From contig NZ_CP045997.1 in the NCBI RefSeq assembly GCF_010233585.1, positions 8,173,896 to 8,237,895 on the forward strand: 64,000 bases of DNA. Direction: 5' to 3'. This stretch comes from Spirosoma endbachense. GTDB taxonomy: Bacteria > Bacteroidota > Bacteroidia > Cytophagales > Spirosomataceae. The first letter of the stretch is position 1. Each line of letters begins with the position of its first letter. Both the position numbers and the translations under genes were made by a program. Of this stretch, positions 29,401-34,884 are shown piece by piece. The notes beneath the pieces were generated by a model, which saw only the letters and a list, made by a program, of their open reading frames with translations, searched no databases and was not told the origin of the DNA.

Positions 29401-30399
29401 GAGCTCGTTCCAACTACCAATCCAGCACCCTACTCACTAACGCTCTATCGGGACAACCCCACAATTACCCTGCGGGCTCATCAGACGGGAAGTGCTGAGG
29501 TGGCCAGCTTTAGCTACAACTGGCTGGCGGCCTGTAGTAGTGCTGGACAGGATAATACACCGCCCTGGATCAACAGCCCGGTGGGCAGTCAGACAGCAAC
29601 GGTGGGGCAGCCATTTAATCTGAATTTAGCCAATGTATTTGCTGATCAGGAAACCCCTAATCAGGTTACCCTTTCGGCCACAGGGTTGCCAGCTGGCCTG
29701 ATGCTCACAGGTACGGCCATTAGTGGTACGCCATCGGTGAGTGGGGTATCCACCGTGAAGCTGACCGCCACGGATGGCGGAGGACTCACCAACACCACCA
29801 GTTTTGTGCTGACGGTAGTGAATTCGACATCGGTAGGTAATCCAGTTGGTTTTGCCATCACAGGCGTACAGACGCTGAGTTGTGTAACGTTAAGCGCTGG
29901 GCTTCGGTCGGTCACGTTCCTGCCCCAGTATGCTGGGCTGACGGGTCAGCCGATCAGCTTTAGGGTGGAAAATGAACTGGTAGCCACAACGGCAGCGGGG
30001 CCTTACACGCTAAATCTCTACACCGATAATCCGACCATTACCCTGAAAGCGGCTCAATCGGGTTCAGCCGGGGAGGCTAGTTATAGCTACAACTGGTTGT
30101 CGGCCTGTAGTGCGCCAGCCCGATTGGGAACGGGAGAACCAACGTCTAATTTACAGTTAACCCTATTGGGCAATCCGGTAGAAGGCGAGTTTGTTGAGCT
30201 GGAGGTAAAGGGCGTGTCGGGTCAGTGGGTAGATCTACAGTTGGTTGATCAGCAAGGCAAGCAGGTGCATCAGCATCGGATTGATCAAGCGCATTCGCTG
30301 GAATACATCAAACTTCCGGTAGGCTACCGTAAAGGTTTGTTATTGCTCGAGGTTCGGACCGCTCTCGAACATAGGCACCTGAAAGTGATCGTACGATAG
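23434..30399 (+). CDS. Giant repetitive surface protein with T9SS sorting domain
   Basis: Secreted protein of 2321 residues. A signal peptide (LLLLPMLVWIAGSAFAQ) leads to a beta-rich opening (TTWTGGIDNAWQKSGNWS). About 15 tandem repeats of 50 residues follow (about 150-880; pattern NNNTGGxIxIDRSTDTGLY...TFTNxAxITIG...VGTYGI), probably a long beta-helix. Next come six Ig-like repeats of about 70 residues, each with a Cys pair (ATLTC ... GC), an Ig domain with WYKD and DAGSYSV, and three copies of a PFAxTGV-type domain ending Y(N/H)WL(A/S)AC, separated by putative-Ig domains (LSATGLPAGL). The last 80 residues (QLTLLGNPVEG ... LKVIVR) fit a type A T9SS sorting domain, so export by type IX secretion and surface attachment are inferred. 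A role in adhesion is likely. Confidence 0.88.
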   Translation: MIKSLLIYTKKTAVPGFGARRFLLLLPMLVWIAGSAFAQTTWTGGIDNAWQKSGNWSAGVPDATDDVIIPDVANDPVIAGGIGALAQSVLIQANALLTINATGSLAINGSAAYTTPFTFNFTAGLNNLGTVNNSGNITLGSVSSVGTYGIVNQGTFTNNTGGAIHIDNSTDTGLFNAFGTFTNAAIIGIGANTNVGLNGIWNEATFNNNPGGTIQIDRSSVRGLMNNADESKSISATFANSATITIGATETVGKTGLQNLATFTNNTGGSINIDRTSDNGLYHASGSFTNVADITIGAVASVGTYGLSSWSTFNNNTGGHIWIDRATDFGVYHTSGTFTNAAAIIIGGVDSGGKTGLENQAIFNNNTGGLIQIDRTGNLGFHHASGTFTNEADITIGSVESVGKYGFWSRATFNNNTGGTIRIDHVTTLSGGVGMNQTAGIFSNSGAITIGGVANGGYTGLEVQATFTNNTDGTINIDRTNLFACDIAAASTFTNVGSITIGAVAAVGNRGLVNSGSFNNSPGGHIRIDRTTVVALYSQATFTNSATITIGASTTVGVNGILLNSGNFRNSPGGIISIDRSSSIAIVNLRGTFNNDADITIGGAESAGTYGISNQNVFNNNTGGHIRIDRSTDTGIYQLKGAFTNSATITIGASENVGVHGIFNESTFLNNAGGDINIDRTTLAGLRNFNGTFTNEAAIAIGAMAGVGTYGIYNQAVFNNNAGGNIRIDRSTDTGLNNPTGTITNSSTITIGATAGVGFYGLVNNGNFNNNTGGRIQIDRSTDTGLYHAAGSFTNTAGITIGATAGVGSHGIFNGSTFTNNTGGDIHIDRSTLAGLRNFTGTFTNAAGITIGSTASVGSYGIYNQVVFANQTTGQINVNNAGVGIYLQDNTVANTGTVTIGALQNVTTLLTQQGAGNFSNNTAGTFKGTGNIAALTFTNAGGTLSPGYSPGKLTFNESKDFSNSIMDIEVNGTATAGVNFDQIDVGGTATLGGTLAVSINYTPVSGDEVTILTAQAISGMFTSVTGLPANWNVVYTSTSVKLVYGGASPGPTLTGFSASSVSVCVGSPITFTALVGNVTGSYAYTLTNGTSTTSGTTPSLTFNQSLTAVETGNQSFTLTISSDGQSTASATSLWVNALPIASLQASATLTCAVSSVTLTAGGGTSYAFAGPGILSQDATAGIAIVDAEGPYSVTVTNAAGCLSSTNVLVVRDGTAPIVNINPTSATLTCASPTTTLTASGTGNYLWNTGATSQTITVGTTGTYSVTLTGANGCSSTATAGVSTDQTTPLLSIIASHTLLTCSNPVASLTAVGSGSVLWSNGSTDAQISVNTASTYSVTLTAPGGCSASASITLSADNTVPTVHITSTSTTLTCSSPSVSLTAVGTGTVLWSTGSTTPIISASVATTYSVTLTAPNGCMATSSVTISQDNTPPTVSINPTSATLTCASPSTTLTASGEGSFLWSTGVSSSTISVSAANIYSVTLTSPSGCTASASTSISADQSAPSLSISPSSATLTCASPTATLTALGTGTLLWSTSSTEPQITVSSAGVYSVTLTSPTGCTASTSIIVSQQPDQTITITQQPLSATTVFVGSSVSVAVEIIGQPTAYQWYKDNLSNPLPNQTGAQLALANVQLSDAGSYSVVITGACNSLTSNAFALSVTNPVAPLSLTLAASPNPIPTDQATTLTATVAGGTMPYSYSFTGAGSITPSVNTASVSGLPVGVHSFTVLVTDNSQPGQQQVSGIVSVTVTAVETVPFAMTGVTTLACSPSTANRYSVTFMPQYVGQSGEPVSFSVVNELLPTTQPGPYTMQLYSDKPVITLQATQQGSSTSFVYHWLAACQSSQGPNTPPRLVTPIPNQTVRVNESVTFVIPSNTFTDSETPQGLVLSATGLPAGLSFAGATLSGTPSTTVGSPVSVTITATDPGGLSVSTQFTLTVLPASTPPDPTTPFAITSVTTISCTPVADRISLSFAPRYAGLNGQSIAFEVVNELVPTTNPAPYSLTLYRDNPTITLRAHQTGSAEVASFSYNWLAACSSAGQDNTPPWINSPVGSQTATVGQPFNLNLANVFADQETPNQVTLSATGLPAGLMLTGTAISGTPSVSGVSTVKLTATDGGGLTNTTSFVLTVVNSTSVGNPVGFAITGVQTLSCVTLSAGLRSVTFLPQYAGLTGQPISFRVENELVATTAAGPYTLNLYTDNPTITLKAAQSGSAGEASYSYNWLSACSAPARLGTGEPTSNLQLTLLGNPVEGEFVELEVKGVSGQWVDLQLVDQQGKQVHQHRIDQAHSLEYIKLPVGYRKGLLLLEVRTALEHRHLKVIVR
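23880..26090 (+). repeat. About 15 tandem 150-bp coding repeats
   Basis: In-frame repeats inside the surface-protein gene, about 50 codons each, marked by AAC-AAC-ACG-GG(C/T)-GG(A/G)-type blocks coding NNTGG and by ATTGACCGT-type blocks coding IDR. Copies differ at many third positions, but neighbouring units near 25350-25980 are more alike (for example GSTDTGLYH and TLAGLRNF blocks recur), which suggests recent duplication or gene conversion there. Confidence 0.85.
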
Positions 30400-30411
30400 C
30401 CTGGAACAATC

Positions 30412-30455
30412 AAACTATCCGGTCTGCCTGGTCTTGGTAGACCGGATGGTTTTGT
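30412..30455 (+). terminator. Intrinsic terminator after the surface-protein gene
   Basis: ATCCGGTCT (30417-30425) pairs with AGACCGGAT (30439-30447) and is followed by GGTTTTGTT. It begins 13 bp after the stop codon. Confidence 0.85.
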
Positions 30456-30630
30456 TAATTATCTGTATATCAAAATTGTATGCCTATGTGCGGGCGAGTC
30501 AACAACCAGGGATGACTATAAAGAAGGCGGGTTGAGAATCCCTATTTTTATCCGGTCCTGACGGGGAACCGCCGGATGCTCCTTTTTTGTATCTTAGACC
30601 GCTGTTCAGTATGCCAATCAACTGATTTTC

Positions 30631-31197
30631 ATGGATAAGTTCGCCCACATACGGATGATACTGGGCTTTATTTTAAGCTTAAGTATCGCTCATCTGCTTC
30701 GGGGTGTTACCAGGTTTATTGTCCATCCTACTAAAAGTCGACCTTATTGGATACACTTATTATGGGCGCTGTATAGTTTTCTGGCTCTTGTCTATTTCTG
30801 GTGGTGGGAGTATCGGCTTAGTCAATTGCACGAATGGACGTTTGCTGCCTATAGCCTCGTCATTTTTTACATCGTACTATATTATATCATCTGTTTCTTA
30901 CTGTTTCCAGAAGATCTATCGGAGTATGAAGGGTATAAAGCCTATTTCTTTGCCCGAAAGCAATGGTTTTACGGTATGCTGGGGACAACATTTCTGGTCG
31001 ATATGATCGATACATTCCTGAAAGGGGAAGCGTATTTCGATCGGTTAGGCCCGGAGTATCCGATACGGGTGGCGACTCATTTTCTGTTATGCATGGTTGC
31101 CATTCGGGTAAAAAATGAACGCTTCCATGGCGGAGTGGTTATCCTGTTCTTACTGTATAATATCTCCTGGATTTTGCGGAATTACTTCGTTGAATAA
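30631..31197 (+). CDS. Multi-pass membrane protein of unknown function
   Basis: Protein of 188 residues with about five or six hydrophobic segments (about 8-28, 40-60, 70-95, 110-125, 140-155, 165-182). The sequence begins MDKFAHIRMILGFILSLSIAHLLRG and has a Trp/Tyr-rich loop (LALVYFWWWEYRLS). No catalytic motif is visible and I do not recognise the family with confidence; similar short membrane proteins with an IAHLLRG start occur widely in bacteria. It converges with the macroglobulin-like gene, the two stops being 8 bp apart. Confidence 0.75.
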   Translation: MDKFAHIRMILGFILSLSIAHLLRGVTRFIVHPTKSRPYWIHLLWALYSFLALVYFWWWEYRLSQLHEWTFAAYSLVIFYIVLYYIICFLLFPEDLSEYEGYKAYFFARKQWFYGMLGTTFLVDMIDTFLKGEAYFDRLGPEYPIRVATHFLLCMVAIRVKNERFHGGVVILFLLYNISWILRNYFVE

Positions 31198-31205
31198 GGA
31201 TTTGC

Positions 31206-33605
31206 TTAGTCAGGTTTCCTGACGTCAAAAAGAATCCGCTGGAAACCAGCATTTCCATCCTTTGAGAGCCCATTTACATCGATAAGATAAATACCTGCCA
31301 TATCGGACGTATAAAAATCAAGCTGTGCTTTACCCAGTTCGTTGGTACGTACCGATGGATTCCAGTACAATAACGTGCGTGCGTCCGGCAAACGACTTTC
31401 CTGTTGTTTGGCGTTTGTATAACGGGGAGCGTAGAATTCCCGCTGTAGCTGTAACCCGTCGTAGTCCAGTTTTAGTACACGGGTGTCGATCGGAAACCCT
31501 GCCAGATCACCTTTGTAAGTCATAAAACTGATGAGGCCATTAAACAAGGCAGGGCCCATAAAATAGCGGTTCGTGATAACGTCCAGCTTCTGTATTTTAA
31601 GCGGGCTGAATGCCATAACCTTGTCCATATCGTACACCGGAACACCATCGACCAGAACCATCGGCTCCTCATCGAAAAACTCGCGATAGGGAGCATTGGG
31701 TACCATTAACCGAAAATGTCCCTGGCGTTTTCGGGGTAGTACGCCCAGCACATATTCACGCAATATATCCTCCATCGTTGGGAAGCGCGTGTAAGCATCC
31801 AGTAAGTACGACTCTTCGGCGATTCCATAAAAGGCCGTGCTATCGACTGTTGGGTAGTGATAACGCAGTGATTGATCGGCCCAGAACGTATTCTGTACCT
31901 GCATGGCTACACTCCGGTTCTGAATGGCTTCGGTGTTCTGCTCATTGATTTCCAGGGCGGGTAAGGGCATGGCCGATGGCTGCTCGGAAAACGGATTGTC
32001 GATGGTCAGTTTGTAGAGGCTATCCTTCGGAGTTGTCTGAACAAGGACCTGTCTGGGGCCGTAGAAATCCTGCATTTCAAACCGAATCCGCCCAACTGAA
32101 TCGCTCCTGGAAACGAATAACCGAACAGGTTTGCCCGGTGCCGACAAATAGGTTAGTAGTTTGGGGGCAGGCGCATTTGACGAAGGATCTGTAATGCGTC
32201 CCTGAACCAGTAGTCCGTTGTAATCGGGTATAAACTGAAAACCCGGCTGCTGGTTCGAATTCGTCAGAATTGATTCCCACTTAAACCGACGCCAGCCGTG
32301 GGTGAGCATCAGGTTATCTGCTGCCTGTCGGCTGGCGACACTCTCGGGCTGGAAGTAATAGTCGGGTGATTCAATCGCTCCTGCCAGATCAGATGATAGC
32401 CACAAATAGCTGAGTATATCCTTCGATTTGAAGGAAGCCAGCGAGTCGACCCGATAGACCGCCACCGATAAATCGGCCTGGGCAGCGTTCGTGGCCGATG
32501 CCTGAACCGTAGCATCCAGCGTTACTTTGGTCCGATAGGCGTATCGGTTCTGGTCGGTTTTTAGCGTTATGGCCAGTGGATGAATAGGGCGTTTAAAATA
32601 CAAACGTTCGCACACTGGTTTGCGGTCTGCGTCAAAGATCGTCAGGTGGGAGATGCCTTCACCCAGCGCTTTTTTGTCAAGCAGAAACGTAGCTTCCCGT
32701 TGAATCGGCTTCATTTCTGCGGTCTTGATGAGTTGCCGCGTATGCGCAAGTAAATACACCGCGGAGGCTGTGGTAACGTTGGTCGTGACGGTTAGTTTTA
32801 GCTGATCGTTGTCGGCTTCGTCCAGATGCAGGGCGTAGCCGTGCTCATAACTGGCTGGCAGTGCCTGCGTTACCGTCCGACCTTTTTCATCGCTGATAAC
32901 AACCCGGTAGGCGTTAGCGGCCACTGGCGTAAATGAAAAGCTGCCAATACCGAATTTGAAGGTGCTGAATCGGGAAACAGTATCGTTTTGAGCAGTCAGC
33001 AGGAAGCCCTTGGCCGAAATGCCATGACCTGCCGCGTCGGTTACGCTAAAGGCTACTTTACCCGGTAATCCCTGAACCAGATTCCCGCCCTCCGGAAACA
33101 GTTGCACCGAAAAATTGGGCGTCTCTTTAGCGACTGGTGGTTCCAGGGGCTTGAACGAGTTAATGATGGTCAGCGGTTGTTCAAAGAAATAAGTTGTGCT
33201 GAAATTTCGCATCCAGCTCGTATACGCCCGAAGTATATAATTACCTGAACTAATCGATGCCGGGAGGAACAAACTGCCGTTTCCGCCACCTGCCGAAAGG
33301 GTAATTTTAGCCTGTAATGCCGATTTCTGGTCTTTATCCAGCAACTCTACATAAGCGACCTTACTGATCCTCAAGGGCCGATGAAAGGAGCCATCAACGT
33401 AAAAAAGCTTAAACCATACCGTTTCGCCCGTAAAGTGCATCGGCTGGTCTACATGCAGAAATAACTTCTCCTGTAGCGTCTGACGGCGATAAGTATCGAA
33501 AGACTGCGTGATCGGGCTAATCGATGCTGGTGCCTGAGCAATTGCGCGCAACCCGCTCAGAAGAAGCAGTTTGATTAGCAGCTCTCGTTTAATTATAAAA
33601 TACAT
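31206..33605 (-). CDS. MG2 (macroglobulin-like) periplasmic protein with plug-like C-terminal part
   Basis: Exported protein of 799 residues with a signal peptide (about 1-24). An MG2-type macroglobulin domain (about 40-130; KLFLHVDQPMHFTGETVWFK, GNYILRAYTSWMRNF) is followed by further beta domains. Near the C-terminus a TonB-plug-like segment (about 640-700; PMVLVDGVPVYDMDKV, NGLISFMTYKGDL) is present without any barrel. It lies downstream of the TonB receptor/DUF4249 pair on the same strand, 117 bp away, with two small palindromes in the gap. Proteins of this make-up are frequent in Bacteroidota; their role is unknown, possibly periplasmic scaffolding or protease trapping. There is no thioester motif CxEQ. 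Confidence 0.75.
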   Translation of the reverse strand: MYFIIKRELLIKLLLLSGLRAIAQAPASISPITQSFDTYRRQTLQEKLFLHVDQPMHFTGETVWFKLFYVDGSFHRPLRISKVAYVELLDKDQKSALQAKITLSAGGGNGSLFLPASISSGNYILRAYTSWMRNFSTTYFFEQPLTIINSFKPLEPPVAKETPNFSVQLFPEGGNLVQGLPGKVAFSVTDAAGHGISAKGFLLTAQNDTVSRFSTFKFGIGSFSFTPVAANAYRVVISDEKGRTVTQALPASYEHGYALHLDEADNDQLKLTVTTNVTTASAVYLLAHTRQLIKTAEMKPIQREATFLLDKKALGEGISHLTIFDADRKPVCERLYFKRPIHPLAITLKTDQNRYAYRTKVTLDATVQASATNAAQADLSVAVYRVDSLASFKSKDILSYLWLSSDLAGAIESPDYYFQPESVASRQAADNLMLTHGWRRFKWESILTNSNQQPGFQFIPDYNGLLVQGRITDPSSNAPAPKLLTYLSAPGKPVRLFVSRSDSVGRIRFEMQDFYGPRQVLVQTTPKDSLYKLTIDNPFSEQPSAMPLPALEINEQNTEAIQNRSVAMQVQNTFWADQSLRYHYPTVDSTAFYGIAEESYLLDAYTRFPTMEDILREYVLGVLPRKRQGHFRLMVPNAPYREFFDEEPMVLVDGVPVYDMDKVMAFSPLKIQKLDVITNRYFMGPALFNGLISFMTYKGDLAGFPIDTRVLKLDYDGLQLQREFYAPRYTNAKQQESRLPDARTLLYWNPSVRTNELGKAQLDFYTSDMAGIYLIDVNGLSKDGNAGFQRILFDVRKPD

Positions 33606-33650
33606 ATAAACTCAGTTCTCAGTAGACAATCTTCAGTTGGCAGTATGTGG

Positions 33651-33712
33651 TGTCGGGTTCTCGAACCCGACAGTTCGCGTCAGCAATTTTTGTCGGATTC
33701 TCAAACCCGACA
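33651..33712. repeat. Pair of 22-bp palindromes (REP-like)
   Basis: TGTCGGGTT-n4-AACCCGACA (33651-33672) is a perfect palindrome. TGTCGGATT-n4-AACCCGACA (33691-33712) is a near copy 40 bp further on with one imperfect pair. They fill the gap between the DUF4249 and MG2 genes and resemble repetitive extragenic palindromes. Confidence 0.85.
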
Positions 33713-33722
33713 TCACCATTCC

Positions 33723-34877
33723 CTACTGATCCCAATAGTCTGGTTTTTTGTTGACACCACCCCGTAGTCGGCAATCGATGCAGTAATGGCTGGATGTCAG
33801 ATAACTGGTCCGATCATAGAACGTGATAATACCGGGCTGTTCATCAATGATCTTACTAACCGACAGCGTGTCGACGAGGCATCCAAAATTTCCTGTCTCG
33901 GTGAGCCAGTAGGGCAATTGTCGTTTAGTGATAAAAATACGGCGACTTTCTACGGTACCAACCCGAAAAAAACCCATAACCGGTTCATTCGTATTGGCTA
34001 CTGAATGAATATTGCCGGTAATCTGTGAGGGCTGCGGATCAAAAATAGACCCTACATTCTGCGTTATTTTAGCCAGCTGGTCATAGTAGTCGAAAGCAGC
34101 CTTGGTGAGTGCCGTTTGTTTGACCTGTATGCTGTATTTAATGCCGAGTTTAATGGACGCGCCCCGAACGAACGTCAATGGTCGCTGACTAATAACATCC
34201 TGGCTCAGTCGGTCTGATGAAGCCAACTGAATCGACTTATCGACAAAATTGCTCCAGCATTGATAGATTCGTTCGGTTCGGGAGACGATCTCTTTATTTT
34301 TGAGTTCATAGCCCGAATCATACGCAGCCACGTACTCCCATGTTTCATCGAATTCCCAGCGGTAAAAGTGCGTTTTATTCGCCGGATCGTGCGTATTTAC
34401 GTTGATCTGAACCCCATCGTTCTCAACATGCCAGCTTAAGCTATCAACTGGGGGAGTCGTATTAACCGGCACAAAATCAGATAGATATTCCTTGCCCTGA
34501 GCCGTGCGAATACGCAATCGATACGTTTCGTTAGGCAAGGGCACTACGCCCGAGAGGGTATAAACGCCACCTGTGCCTTCCCGCAGTGTGTAGGTCATCT
34601 TACTGGCGCTTTCAATGGTTACCTGCGCTTTGGTTTCTACAGCCGGTGCTTTGGGGTCGGTCAGGTTTTGCGTTCGCGACAACTGAATACTGCTTGTTGT
34701 ACCCGGCGCACTATTGAAGAACCCGCTGACAACCAGGTAGCTGCCGGGCGAGGTAACTTCGGGCGGACGATATGGATCAACACACCCCCCGAATACAAGG
34801 ATCATCAACCAGCCGATGGCTCTGGAAAAACCTGTTTTTTTCATGCGCGGGTTAAACTGCATTAGCGTCTGTTTCAT
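33723..34877 (-). CDS. DUF4249-family lipoprotein
   Basis: Outer-membrane or periplasmic lipoprotein of 384 residues from ATG 34877, 7 bp after the TonB receptor stop and preceded by AGGGAG. A later ATG at 34844 is also possible; an earlier ATG at 34991 would overlap the receptor by over 100 bp and is rejected. The lipobox is VFGGC. The core (SYLVVSGFFN, TYRLRIRTAQGKEYLSD) is the DUF4249 beta domain, and the C-terminus has CIDC followed by GGVNKKPDYW. DUF4249 proteins are almost always encoded next to a SusC-like receptor, as here, and may be its surface partner. The ligand is unknown. Confidence 0.88.
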   Translation of the reverse strand: MKQTLMQFNPRMKKTGFSRAIGWLMILVFGGCVDPYRPPEVTSPGSYLVVSGFFNSAPGTTSSIQLSRTQNLTDPKAPAVETKAQVTIESASKMTYTLREGTGGVYTLSGVVPLPNETYRLRIRTAQGKEYLSDFVPVNTTPPVDSLSWHVENDGVQINVNTHDPANKTHFYRWEFDETWEYVAAYDSGYELKNKEIVSRTERIYQCWSNFVDKSIQLASSDRLSQDVISQRPLTFVRGASIKLGIKYSIQVKQTALTKAAFDYYDQLAKITQNVGSIFDPQPSQITGNIHSVANTNEPVMGFFRVGTVESRRIFITKRQLPYWLTETGNFGCLVDTLSVSKIIDEQPGIITFYDRTSYLTSSHYCIDCRLRGGVNKKPDYWDQ

Positions 34878-34884
34878 GGCTCCC

